From an uncultured Celeribacter sp. (GTDB lineage: Bacteria > Pseudomonadota > Alphaproteobacteria > Rhodobacterales > Rhodobacteraceae): a stretch of 64,000 bases of DNA. Of the stretch, positions 35,544 to 44,075 are shown piece by piece. Location of the stretch: the NCBI RefSeq assembly GCF_963675965.1, contig NZ_OY780935.1:1600501-1664500 (forward strand), read 5' to 3'. The first letter of the stretch is position 1; each line of letters begins with the position of its first letter. The translations under genes and the position numbers were made by a program. The notes under the pieces were generated by a model. That model was not told the origin of the DNA. It searched no databases and saw nothing but the letters and a program-made list of their open reading frames with translations.

Positions 35544-36269
35544 TTAGCGGGATGCGTCCGGGGTGAAGGTCGAGAAGTCGACCAGCGTCCCAAGCATCTG
35601 CATGTAGGCAATGAGAGCATCCATTTCGGTGATCCCCTCCTGACCGTCGAAGTTGGAGACAACCGCCCCCGGATACCGTTCGATCAGGCCGTCGGTATCG
35701 GCCCACGGATCGGCCTGCGCGGCGAAATCCTCTTGGGCGACTTCGATCATCTCGTCGGAGTAGGGTACGCCAACGATGCGGTGCGTCTTCATCAGATCCT
35801 GAATGTATTCAGGCTCGATGTAGCGATCCGCGAGGAACCCGTATTTCGGCATCACCGATTCCGGCACAACCGATTGCGGGTTGGTCAGGTGATCCACATG
35901 CCATGCGTCGGAATAGCGCCCCCCCACACGCGCCAGATCGGGACCGGTCCGTTTGGACCCCCACTGGAACGGGTGGTCGTATTTGCTTTCCGCAGCCAGC
36001 GAATAGTGACCATAGCGTTCCACCTCGTCACGCATCGGACGAATCATCTGCGAGTGGCAGACGTAGCAGCCTTCGCGGATGTAGATCTCCCGTCCGGTGA
36101 GTTCGAGGGGCGAATAGGGACGCACCCCTTCGACATCCTCGATCGTGTTTTCGAGGTAGAACAACGGGGCGATCTCGACGATGCCGCCGACGGTCACGAC
36201 CAGCAGTGCACCGACCAGAAGAAGCGTACCATTGGTTTCAATGATCTTATGTTTGTCGATAAGAGCCAT
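35544..36269 (-). CDS. ccoO: cbb3-type cytochrome c oxidase subunit II (CcoO)
   Basis: CcoO is the membrane-anchored monoheme c subunit. The 241-residue protein has an N-terminal helix (about 15-36) and the heme site in REGCYVCHSQMIRP (CxxCH at 68-72), a diagnostic sequence of CcoO, with a later Met ligand near PESVMPKY. It lies 15 bases after ccoN. Confidence 0.97.
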   Translation of the reverse strand: MALIDKHKIIETNGTLLLVGALLVVTVGGIVEIAPLFYLENTIEDVEGVRPYSPLELTGREIYIREGCYVCHSQMIRPMRDEVERYGHYSLAAESKYDHPFQWGSKRTGPDLARVGGRYSDAWHVDHLTNPQSVVPESVMPKYGFLADRYIEPEYIQDLMKTHRIVGVPYSDEMIEVAQEDFAAQADPWADTDGLIERYPGAVVSNFDGQEGITEMDALIAYMQMLGTLVDFSTFTPDASR

Positions 36270-36284
36270 GTTTGAAACCCTCCC

Positions 36285-37880
36285 TTATTCGGCCGGAGCC
36301 ATGGCCGATTGCTCTGCTTTCGCAGGCGCACGACGCACGGTCATGTAGAGGTTGTAGCACATGATGAGCGCACCGGTGAGGTAGAGCACCCCGCCCAGAG
36401 CCCGCACCACATACATCGGGTGTTTGGCGGACACAGTGTCGGCAAAGGCGTTCACGAGGAAGCCCTGGCTGTCGACTTCGCGCCACATCAGGCCTTCCAT
36501 GATACCGGTCACCCACATCGAAGCGGCGTAGAGCACGATGCCGATGGTGGCGAGCCAAAAGTGCCAGGACACGAGACCGAGCGAATAGAGGCGCTCGCGG
36601 TTCCACAGACGCGGCACGAGGAAGTAGAGAGCGCCGAAGGTGATCATGCCGTTCCAGCCCAAAGCACCGGAGTGCACGTGGCCAATGGTCCAGTCGGTGT
36701 AGTGCGATAGCGAGTTCACCGCACGGATCGACATCATCGGGCCTTCAAAGGTCGACATACCGTAGAAGCCGACGGAAATCACCATCATCCGAATCACCGG
36801 GTCGGTGCGCAGCTTGTCCCATGCGCCGGACAGCGTCATCAGACCGTTGATCATGCCCCCCCAGGACGGCATCCACAGAACCACCGAGAACACCATGCCC
36901 AGCGTCGAAGCCCAGTCGGGCAGCGCCGTATAGTGCAGGTGGTGCGGGCCGGCCCAGATATACAGGAAGATCAGCGCCCAGAAGTGGATGATCGACAGTT
37001 TATATGAGAACACCGGGCGTTCGGCCTGTTTCGGCACGAAGTAGTACATCATGCCCAGGAAGCCTGCGGTCAGGAAGAAGCCCACTGCGTTGTGGCCGTA
37101 CCACCACTGCGTCATGGCATCTTGAACGCCGGACATCACCATCACCGAACGGGAGCCGAGAACCGACACCGGAATCGCCAGGTTATTGACGATATGCAGC
37201 ATGGCAATCGTCACGATGAACGACAGGTAGAACCAGTTCGCGACGTAGATGTGCTTTTCCTTGCGGGTGAAGATCGTCCCCATGAAGGCCATCAGATAGG
37301 CCACCCAGACGATGGTCAGCCACAGATCAATGTACCATTCCGGCTCTGCGTATTCCTTGGATTGGGTCACGCCGAGCAGATAGCCAGTTGCGGCCAGCAC
37401 GATGAACAGGTTGTAGCCCCAGAACACGAACCAACCGAGGTTCCCGCCCCATAGTCGCGAGGCAGACGTGCGCTGCACCACGTAGAATGAGGACGCGATC
37501 AGGGCGTTCCCACCAAATGCGAAAATCACCGCTGAGGTGTGCAACGGGCGCAGACGCCCAAAGTTGCCGTACCCTTGCAGGAACTCAAAGTTCAACTGCG
37601 GGAAAGCCAACTGGAATGCAATAAAGGTCCCGGCGAGAAACCCCACGACACCCCAGATCGCCGTGGCGATCACCCCCGCACGTACAACACCGTCCAGATA
37701 GCCTTCTGGCTTCGGAGAAATGTCGCCCGTAGTTCGCAGGGTGTAAATAAAAGTAATGGCCGCAGCGGCCATAAAGATCAGCGCATGTACCTGATAGGCA
37801 AAATCGCGCCCGTAGTTGGCGGCAAGGCCGAAAAGGATCACGGCGATCCCCAGCACTGCCAGCTTAATGTAGTTCCACAT
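36285..37880 (-). CDS. ccoN: cbb3-type cytochrome c oxidase subunit I (CcoN)
   Basis: CcoN is the catalytic subunit with heme b, heme b3 and CuB that reduces oxygen to water with high affinity. The 531-residue protein has about 12 helices and the segments WWYGHNAVGFFLT, GPHHLHYTALPDW and HYTDWTIGHVHSGALGW that carry metal-ligand histidines. It is the first gene of ccoNOQP; an FNR box lies about 107 bases upstream. This oxidase serves respiration at low oxygen. Confidence 0.98.
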   Translation of the reverse strand: MWNYIKLAVLGIAVILFGLAANYGRDFAYQVHALIFMAAAAITFIYTLRTTGDISPKPEGYLDGVVRAGVIATAIWGVVGFLAGTFIAFQLAFPQLNFEFLQGYGNFGRLRPLHTSAVIFAFGGNALIASSFYVVQRTSASRLWGGNLGWFVFWGYNLFIVLAATGYLLGVTQSKEYAEPEWYIDLWLTIVWVAYLMAFMGTIFTRKEKHIYVANWFYLSFIVTIAMLHIVNNLAIPVSVLGSRSVMVMSGVQDAMTQWWYGHNAVGFFLTAGFLGMMYYFVPKQAERPVFSYKLSIIHFWALIFLYIWAGPHHLHYTALPDWASTLGMVFSVVLWMPSWGGMINGLMTLSGAWDKLRTDPVIRMMVISVGFYGMSTFEGPMMSIRAVNSLSHYTDWTIGHVHSGALGWNGMITFGALYFLVPRLWNRERLYSLGLVSWHFWLATIGIVLYAASMWVTGIMEGLMWREVDSQGFLVNAFADTVSAKHPMYVVRALGGVLYLTGALIMCYNLYMTVRRAPAKAEQSAMAPAE

Positions 37881-37986
37881 TTTGCGTCCCTTCGTTCTGA
37901 TGCCCTGTTCCTAGAGCATAGTCGTTCCGCGTTCGACCCACGGATTTCGACAGTTCGCGGTTTGGCTCACATCCATGTTACCATCT

Positions 37987-38000
37987 TTGATCTGAGTCAA
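37987..38000 (-). promoter_or_regulatory. FNR (FnrL) box for ccoNOQP, one mismatch
   Basis: TTGATCTGAGTCAA differs from TTGAT-N4-ATCAA at one position. Its centre predicts a start near 37952, leaving a leader of about 70 bases before ccoN. Confidence 0.8.
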
Positions 38001-38177
38001 AGCGCCAGCATTATTGGAATTTTGTCCGAATGTGACGCAGAAAAAGCTTACGAAATACTTTTTCCCCGCGATCATCCGTCGCAGCCCCGTTCGCCCCCCG
38101 ATTGTGAGGACAGTTCAAGAAATTTCAAAGACAATTTTCAAAAATACACAGTAAGTGTCTGCGAACTTGCATTTTTG

Positions 38178-38191
38178 TTGATCTCAATCAA
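38178..38191 (+). promoter_or_regulatory. FNR (FnrL) box for the universal stress gene, perfect
   Basis: TTGATCTCAATCAA matches the consensus exactly, 65 bases before the usp ATG. Activation at -41.5 would start transcription near 38226. Confidence 0.88.
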
Positions 38192-38256
38192 AGTTGTTTT
38201 CGCACAGCTGAGCGAAAGTCTCAGGGAAGTAACGCATAATTTGAACGGAGGCTGTC

Positions 38257-39096
38257 ATGCCCTTCAAAACTATCACCACAATCATTTGTGACCTTGACGC
38301 GGACCGTCACGCACTGGACTCCGCCGTCACCCTTGCCCGCCGCGAAGAAGGCCATCTCGAGGTCATTTGCCTCGGCCTCGACCGGACGCAACCGGGTTTC
38401 TATTACGCAGGCACCAATGCCATGGCCCTGCAGGACAATTTGCAGCAGGCACAGGCCGACAGCCGCAAGCTCGATGAAGCCGTGACCGCCATCCTGCAAG
38501 CCGAAGACATTTCTTGGGTCACCAACCCTGTGACCGCTCAAATGGCCGGGCTCACCCCGCAATTGGCCCATTTCCTGCGATTCTCTGATGTGGTCGTGCT
38601 GCCGCGTCCCTATGGCGCAGGCCGTGGTCATGAACATGAGGAAATCCTCGAGGCCGCACTCTTCTCTGGCCGGGTTCCGGTTCTGGTCGTACCCGATGGC
38701 GTCAGCATTCCGGAAAACTTCGACCGCGTCGTCGTCGCCTGGAACGAAAGCGCCGAAGCCCTTGGGGCCGTGCGTTCGGCCTTGCCGATCCTGCAAAAGG
38801 CCGATCTGGTGGACATCACCATCATCGACCCGCCGCAACACGGTCCGGACCGCTCCGATCCGGGTGGCTCACTGTGTCAGATGCTGGTGCGCCACGGTGT
38901 GCGGGCTGAGGTCTCGGTGCTTGCCAAAACCATGCCGCGAATTTCCGATGTTCTGGTCCGTCAGCTGACCGACAAGGATGCCGAGCTTCTGGTCATGGGT
39001 GCCTACGGCCACTCGCGGTTCCGCGAATCCATTCTCGGCGGGGCCACACGGCACATGCTTGAGCTGGCCGATCTGCCGGTTCTGATGTCGCACTGA
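38257..39096 (+). CDS. Universal stress protein, tandem UspA domains
   Basis: The 279-residue protein has two Usp folds (about 1-142 and 148-279). The second keeps the ATP-binding-type C-terminal motif GAYGHSRFRESILGGATRHML; the first is more divergent. GGAGG lies seven bases before the ATG. The gene lies between ccoNOQP and fnrL, as in Rhodobacter sphaeroides, and has its own perfect FNR box, so it should be induced when oxygen is low. The biochemical role is not known. Confidence 0.88.
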   Translation: MPFKTITTIICDLDADRHALDSAVTLARREEGHLEVICLGLDRTQPGFYYAGTNAMALQDNLQQAQADSRKLDEAVTAILQAEDISWVTNPVTAQMAGLTPQLAHFLRFSDVVVLPRPYGAGRGHEHEEILEAALFSGRVPVLVVPDGVSIPENFDRVVVAWNESAEALGAVRSALPILQKADLVDITIIDPPQHGPDRSDPGGSLCQMLVRHGVRAEVSVLAKTMPRISDVLVRQLTDKDAELLVMGAYGHSRFRESILGGATRHMLELADLPVLMSH

Positions 39097-39117
39097 ACCC
39101 ATCAGCCTTCAAACAGA

Positions 39118-39146
39118 CGAAAGCGCGCCTCCGGGCGCGCTTTTTC
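39118..39146 (+). terminator. Rho-independent terminator after usp (convergent with fnrL)
   Basis: AAAGCGCGCC (39120-39129) pairs with GGGCGCGCTTT (39133-39143) around TCC, followed by T's. The A-rich left flank lets it also serve the convergent fnrL. Confidence 0.88.
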
Positions 39147-39212
39147 ATGGGTGTGTCAAATGGAACAAGAAAACCTGCGTGCTGCCTGCAGGCTGTCGCC
39201 AAAACAACAGCC

Positions 39213-39953
39213 TCAGGCCATCATACCACCATCGGCGTCGTCGCCGGTTTCGATCTGCAGCCGGTCGAAATCGGGAATCACGATCTTGCGCTTGCCTTCC
39301 AGCACGATGACGCCATCGCGCTTGAGCGCCGAAATCTGCCGCGACACGGTTTCCAGCGTCAGCCCGAGATAGTCGGCCATGGCTTCCCGCGTCAGCGGCA
39401 ATTCGAATTGCATGCCATCGCCAGCGGTAGACAGCGCCAGAGAGGCCTCGCGGCGGGCAATGATCGCCATCAGCGAGGCAATTTTCTCACGCGCGGTTTT
39501 ACGACCCAGTATCAGCATCCATTCCCGGGCGGCATCAAGTTCGTCCAGCGTCATTTCCAACAGCCGCTGTCCGACATGCGGTGTGCGCACCATCATCTGT
39601 TCAAAGGGTTTGCGGCGGAAACAACAGAGCGTCAGATTCGACACGGCCACGACATCATAGGGAGCAGCCTCGCGTCCTGGACGCCCCAGAAAATCCGACG
39701 GCAACAGCAGCCCGACCATCTGGGTTCGACCGTCCTCCATCGCTTGGCTCAATGATGCAACGCCCGTGACGACGGAGGCCACAAAGTCCATGCGGTCCCC
39801 GGACCAGACAATCGGCTGACCAGCCTCATAGGAGCGATAGTATTTGATCGCATCCAGCTCTTCGAGCTCATCCACATCGCACCGCGCACAAACGGCGCGA
39901 TGACGGATCGGGCAAGATCCGCATTCCTTGTGGTCAAACAATATGTCGGCCAT
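39213..39953 (-). CDS. fnrL: Anaerobic regulator FnrL (CRP/FNR family, 4Fe-4S)
   Basis: FnrL senses oxygen through a 4Fe-4S cluster and binds TTGAT-N4-ATCAA sites. The 246-residue protein has N-terminal cysteines 11, 14, 22 and 25 (CGSCPIRHRAVCARC) and a second cysteine group at 110-111, a CRP-like sensor domain, and a C-terminal helix-turn-helix with LGLTLETVSRQISALK. The E-x-x-S-R pattern there is the one that reads FNR boxes. A box lies 18 bases before its start, shared with hemN, so feedback control is likely. Four boxes in this window are plausible targets. Confidence 0.95.
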   Translation of the reverse strand: MADILFDHKECGSCPIRHRAVCARCDVDELEELDAIKYYRSYEAGQPIVWSGDRMDFVASVVTGVASLSQAMEDGRTQMVGLLLPSDFLGRPGREAAPYDVVAVSNLTLCCFRRKPFEQMMVRTPHVGQRLLEMTLDELDAAREWMLILGRKTAREKIASLMAIIARREASLALSTAGDGMQFELPLTREAMADYLGLTLETVSRQISALKRDGVIVLEGKRKIVIPDFDRLQIETGDDADGGMMA

Positions 39954-39970
39954 TCACGTGCTCGCAATTC

Positions 39971-39984
39971 TTGATCTGGGTCAA
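39971..39984. promoter_or_regulatory. FNR box between fnrL and hemN, one mismatch
   Basis: TTGATCTGGGTCAA has one mismatch to the consensus. It lies 18 bases before the fnrL ATG and 36 bases before the hemN ATG. For hemN a class II position puts transcription start at about 40016-40019, practically at the start codon; GATACA (40004-40009) could be the -10. Confidence 0.78.
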
Positions 39985-40019
39985 TGCACCCGATCGCTGT
40001 TCGGATACAGCGTATCCTT

Positions 40020-41375
40020 ATGAACAAACACACGCAACTCCGCAAGCTTGGGCTTTTTGACGCTCGTGTCCCCCGTTACACGAGCTACCCGACCGCACCC
40101 CATTTTTCCGACTCGGTCGGGGCAAAAGAGGTGGACGGCTGGCTGAAAGCTCTGGACCCGACCGTCCCGATTTCCCTTTACGTGCATGTGCCGTTTTGCC
40201 GCCGCCTGTGCTGGTTCTGTGCCTGCCGGACGCAGGGCACGACCACAGCCGGGCCGGTCGCGGCCTATGTGGAAACCCTGAAATCAGAATTGGCCCTTTT
40301 GAAAGCCCGCCTGCCCGAAGGCCTGACCCTCGGTCACGTTCATTGGGGCGGCGGAACGCCGACGCTTTTGGAAGCGGACATGATCCGCGACCTGTCAGGA
40401 GCCATTCAAGAGGTCGCCCCCTTTGCGGAGACTTATGAATTCTCTGTCGAGATCGACCCCAATGAAATCGACGACGCGCGGCTTGATGCGCTGGCGGCAG
40501 CAGGCATGAACCGCGCCTCCATCGGGGTGCAGGATTTCGATCCGCAGATTCAGGAAACCATCGGACGCATCCAGTCCTATGAAACAACCAAGGCGGCGGT
40601 CGAAGGGCTACGGGCGCGTGGCATCCGCTCTCTGAATGCCGATATTCTCTATGGCTTGCCCGGTCAGACGCCCGAAAAGATATCGGAGAGCGTGCAAAAG
40701 CTGCTGACCCTGTCGCCGGATCGGGTGGCGCTTTTCGGCTATGCGCATGTACCTTGGATGGCGCGCCGTCAAAACATGATCCCGACCGACGAGCTGCCCA
40801 CGCCGGAAGAACGGCTGACATTGTTCAACGTCGCCCGCGATCTTTTCGTCTGGGACGATTACGTGGACATCGGCATCGACCATTTCGCGCGCAAGGGCGA
40901 CGGGCTGGAAGTGGCCCTGCGCACCGGCAAACTGCGCCGCAATTTCCAAGGCTACACGGACGACAAATGTTCGACCATGGTCGGGGTCGGCGCGTCCTCG
41001 ATTGCCAAATATCCGCAGGGCTATGCCCAGAACCAGCCCTCGACCTCGAAATACCAGGCTGCCGTGCGCGCCGGGAAACTACCGATCTCGAAAGGGCATG
41101 TCTTCACGGACGAAGATCACCTGCGCGGTCGGATCATCGAAGCACTGATGTGCGATTTCCGGGTGGAATACAGCGATCTGCAAGCGCGCTTCGCGCTGTC
41201 GCAGGAGGCATTCAATGCCTTCGCAACCGGCGCGGCCGATGCCTTCCCACAGATGCTAGACTTCTCGGAGGAGCGAATCGTCATCCGCGAAGAGGCCCGA
41301 CCACTGACCCGGATGATCGCCCGCCATTTCGACGCCTATGACATGACACAGGCGAAACACTCCTCCGCCGTGTAA
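40020..41375 (+). CDS. hemN: Oxygen-independent coproporphyrinogen III oxidase
   Basis: HemN (hemZ in Rhodobacter) is a radical SAM enzyme that decarboxylates coproporphyrinogen III to protoporphyrinogen IX without oxygen. The 451-residue protein has PRYTSYPTAPHF at the start, the cluster motif CRRLCWFC (CxxxCxxC), HWGGGTPT, and the long C-terminal HemN domain. E. coli HemN has 457 residues. I chose the ATG at 40020; the in-frame ATG at 39984 overlaps the FNR box and would precede the predicted transcript. No Shine-Dalgarno sequence is visible. FnrL control fits its use at low oxygen, with hemF as the aerobic counterpart. Confidence 0.95.
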   Translation: MNKHTQLRKLGLFDARVPRYTSYPTAPHFSDSVGAKEVDGWLKALDPTVPISLYVHVPFCRRLCWFCACRTQGTTTAGPVAAYVETLKSELALLKARLPEGLTLGHVHWGGGTPTLLEADMIRDLSGAIQEVAPFAETYEFSVEIDPNEIDDARLDALAAAGMNRASIGVQDFDPQIQETIGRIQSYETTKAAVEGLRARGIRSLNADILYGLPGQTPEKISESVQKLLTLSPDRVALFGYAHVPWMARRQNMIPTDELPTPEERLTLFNVARDLFVWDDYVDIGIDHFARKGDGLEVALRTGKLRRNFQGYTDDKCSTMVGVGASSIAKYPQGYAQNQPSTSKYQAAVRAGKLPISKGHVFTDEDHLRGRIIEALMCDFRVEYSDLQARFALSQEAFNAFATGAADAFPQMLDFSEERIVIREEARPLTRMIARHFDAYDMTQAKHSSAV

Positions 41376-41612
41376 GCTTCCCCTCACCGTCGGGTTCTCC
41401 GGGCGGTGATGGCCTTTGCAACGACATCGGGACTGCATTTCATCAACCCCTATCGCCTTGCGGCACGCACCTCATGGCGGCGCAAATGACCGCTGGGCAC
41501 ACTTAGGACTGCGGGCGTGCCAGAACGGTAATCGCCTCACTGGCCGTCCTGCGCCCTCTTGCCATTTGCGCCGTTTTGCCGGACACCCGGCGCAACAAAC
41601 GGAGACGCCGCC

Positions 41613-43013
41613 ATGGAACTTATTTCCCGCCTAAAAGACATTACCCCGCACGTCCTGACCGGTGCGGACGCCCTGCCCTATGGCCGGGACTGGATCGGGA
41701 AATATGAAACCACCCCGCATCTGGTTGTGCGCCCCGGCACCACGGCCGAGGTGTCGGCCATTCTGGCGTTGTGTCATCAGACCAACACTCCCGTGGTTCC
41801 GATGGGCGGCAACACCGGGCTGACCGGCGCGACCGCCGCAGAGGGCATGGTGATTCTGTCGCTCGACCGCATGTCCAAGATTCGCGAGATCCGCAGCGAA
41901 GCCCGTCTGGCAGTCGTCGAAGCCGGCGTGATCCTGCAGGACCTTCACGACGCCTGCGCGGCGCATGAGCTGTCCTACCCGATGTCTTTCGGGGCCAAGG
42001 GTTCCGCCCGGATCGGCGGCACCTTGGCGACCAATGCCGGTGGGTCCAACGTGCTGCGCTATGGCAATACCCGCGATCTCTGTCTGGGGATCGAGGTGGT
42101 GCTGGCGGACGGCCGTGTGCTGGATCTGATGAGCGAACTGCACAAGGACAACTCGGGCTATGATCTGCGCGATCTCATCATCGGGTCAGAGGGCACATTG
42201 GGCATCATCACCGCCGCTGTGCTCAAACTCGTCCCCGCGCCGCGCGCCTATGCCTCTGCCATGGTGACCGTGCCTGGTCTCTCTGGCGCCCTGACGCTGC
42301 TGAACCGCCTGCAAGCCCGCACCGGCGGCATGGTCGAGGCCTTCGAATACATGCCCCGCGATTACATGGAGCGTCTCGCGCGCTTTCGCGCCGATCTGAC
42401 CCCGCCACTGGGGCACGACCAGGATCACACCATCTTTCTGGAAATCGCCTCTACCGTGCCCACCGATTGCACCCCGGACGAAGACGGTCAGATTCCGCTG
42501 GTGTCGCAACTCGAAGACACGCTGGGCAGCCTTTTTGAGGAGGGGCTGGTGCTCGATGCCGCCCTTGCGCAATCCGAAGCCCAGCGCCGCCTGATGTGGG
42601 ACATCCGCGAAGCCGCCGCCGAAATTTCGGTGGCCGTGCAGCCGGTGGTCATCAACGATCTCTGCGTGGCGCTAGATCAGGTCGACACGTTCCTGACCCG
42701 CGCCAACACCACCCTGCGCGAACTGGATCCGGGCATGACCACCTGCGTCGTCAGCCATCTGGGGGACGGCAACATCCATTACACCGTCTCACCTTCGACC
42801 AAAGAACTCTGCGATCCGGTTATGGAAGCTGTCGAGGATATCGTCAAAGACATGCGCGGCAGCTTTTCCGCCGAACATGGCATTGGCCTGTCCAAACTGA
42901 CATCGATGCAGCGCCGCAAGGACCCGATCGCGCTGGAAATGATGCGCGCGATCAAAGCGACCTTCGATCCCAAGGGCATTCTCAACCCGGGCAAAACCCT
43001 GCCCGGGAACTGA
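41613..43013 (+). CDS. FAD-linked oxidase, D-2-hydroxyglutarate dehydrogenase/GlcD-like
   Basis: The 466-residue protein is a VAO-type flavoenzyme: FAD-binding part (about 40-215) with PMGGNTGLTGAT and the segment GGTLATNAGGSNVLRYGNTRD, and a C-terminal FAD-linked oxidase domain with HLGDGNIHY and EHGIGLSK. This pattern fits D-2-hydroxyacid dehydrogenases, above all D-2-hydroxyglutarate dehydrogenase; D-lactate or glycolate (GlcD) activity is possible. ATG at 41613 follows GGAG by nine bases; the frame is open to 41559. The preceding 237 bases (41376-41612) show no other feature. It is not visibly linked to the heme genes around it. Confidence 0.85.
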   Translation: MELISRLKDITPHVLTGADALPYGRDWIGKYETTPHLVVRPGTTAEVSAILALCHQTNTPVVPMGGNTGLTGATAAEGMVILSLDRMSKIREIRSEARLAVVEAGVILQDLHDACAAHELSYPMSFGAKGSARIGGTLATNAGGSNVLRYGNTRDLCLGIEVVLADGRVLDLMSELHKDNSGYDLRDLIIGSEGTLGIITAAVLKLVPAPRAYASAMVTVPGLSGALTLLNRLQARTGGMVEAFEYMPRDYMERLARFRADLTPPLGHDQDHTIFLEIASTVPTDCTPDEDGQIPLVSQLEDTLGSLFEEGLVLDAALAQSEAQRRLMWDIREAAAEISVAVQPVVINDLCVALDQVDTFLTRANTTLRELDPGMTTCVVSHLGDGNIHYTVSPSTKELCDPVMEAVEDIVKDMRGSFSAEHGIGLSKLTSMQRRKDPIALEMMRAIKATFDPKGILNPGKTLPGN

Positions 43014-43016
43014 GCC

Positions 43017-43961
43017 TTACGTCCAGTCGAAGAACCCTGCGTCGGCGCGTTCCAACAGCTTTGTCGCCATTTCGACGCCCAAGGCCGCGCCGTCTTCGAC
43101 CGGGGCGGACATGTCGTCGTTCAGACTTTCCGAACCGTCCGTGCGCAGGATCTCGCCCCGCAACCGCAGGGTGCCCCCGCTGATTTCTGCGAGCCCGGCG
43201 ATCGGCGTCTGGCAAGAACCATCGAGTTTGGCCAGAAACGCCCGCTCACAAGCCATCGCCTGTGCGGTCGGAGCATGGTTCAATACGGCCAGCATCTCGG
43301 CGATATGGCTGTCCTGCGCGCGGTGTTCTATGGAAATCGCCCCCTGCGCCACGGCGGGCAGCATCTCGTCAGCGGTCACCGCCTGACGCGGCACATGATC
43401 AAAACCCAGACGGTTCAGCCCAGCCATCGCCAGAAAGGTGGCCTCGGCCACACCATCGTGCAGCTTTTGCAGACGGGTCTGCACCGAGCCGCGGAATTCC
43501 ACCACCTGCAAATCGGGACGTTTGTTCAAAAGTTGCGCCTTACGCCGCAGCGAAGACGACCCGACCACAGCGCCTTGCGGCAAATCGGCCAGCGCCTTGC
43601 CATCCAGTGTGATGAAGGCATCAAAGGGGTTTTCGCGCTTCAGAAACGTCCCCAGCACCAGACCGTCCGGCTGTTCAACCGACATGTCCTTGGTCGAATG
43701 AACGGCAATATCGACCTCACCGGACAAAAGCCGGTCTTCGATTTCCTTGGAGAACAAACCTTTGCCGCCCAGCTCGCGCAAGGCGCGGTCCTGCACCCGG
43801 TCGCCACGCGTCGACACCGACACAATGTCGAAGGCCTCTTGCGGCAGATCGAAGGCCGCCATCAGCAGGTCCCGTGTTTCATAGGCCTGAGCCAGAGCCA
43901 GCGGGGAACCACGGGTGCCGATTTTCAACGGTTGAGCGGGGGAAGGAAGCTTGCGTGTCAT
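43017..43961 (-). CDS. hemC: Hydroxymethylbilane synthase (porphobilinogen deaminase)
   Basis: HemC joins four porphobilinogen molecules to hydroxymethylbilane. The 314-residue protein has GTRGSPLALAQA at the start, the active-site segment DIAVHSTKDM, the Arg-rich GSSSLRRKAQLL, and the cofactor-binding Cys in DGSCQTPIAG. The start at 43961 (ATG) is preferred over a TTG two codons earlier. It is divergent from hemE with 114 bases between, and convergent with the flavoprotein gene with three bases between stops. Confidence 0.96.
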   Translation of the reverse strand: MTRKLPSPAQPLKIGTRGSPLALAQAYETRDLLMAAFDLPQEAFDIVSVSTRGDRVQDRALRELGGKGLFSKEIEDRLLSGEVDIAVHSTKDMSVEQPDGLVLGTFLKRENPFDAFITLDGKALADLPQGAVVGSSSLRRKAQLLNKRPDLQVVEFRGSVQTRLQKLHDGVAEATFLAMAGLNRLGFDHVPRQAVTADEMLPAVAQGAISIEHRAQDSHIAEMLAVLNHAPTAQAMACERAFLAKLDGSCQTPIAGLAEISGGTLRLRGEILRTDGSESLNDDMSAPVEDGAALGVEMATKLLERADAGFFDWT

Positions 43962-44075
43962 GGCCAAGGCTTACCTGCGGCGGATCGGCCTGACAAGCCG
44001 GGAAAGCGCCCTGCGTGCTTGACAAAAGCGCGCGGTGCAGAGACCAGTGCAGGACATGACACACGGGAGGCCCAG
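43962..44075 (+). promoter_or_regulatory. hemC-hemE divergent promoter region
   Basis: TTGACA at 44019-44024 (plus) is a good -35 for hemE, but the hexamer 17 bases on (GACCAG) is a poor -10, so the promoter is only tentative. No FNR box is visible. Confidence 0.35.

Larger units (their letters stand above)
37881..38256. promoter_or_regulatory. Divergent oxygen-regulated promoter region of ccoNOQP and usp
   Basis: This 376-base AT-rich gap holds two FNR-type boxes, each nearer to the gene it should control. I see no gene in it. The middle part (38040-38160) shows no clear repeat. Confidence 0.7.

Noticed and set aside
43275..44075. In-frame 5' extension of hemE
   Set aside because: Antisense to hemC and preceded by no start signal; HemE length and ribosome site fix the start at 44076.
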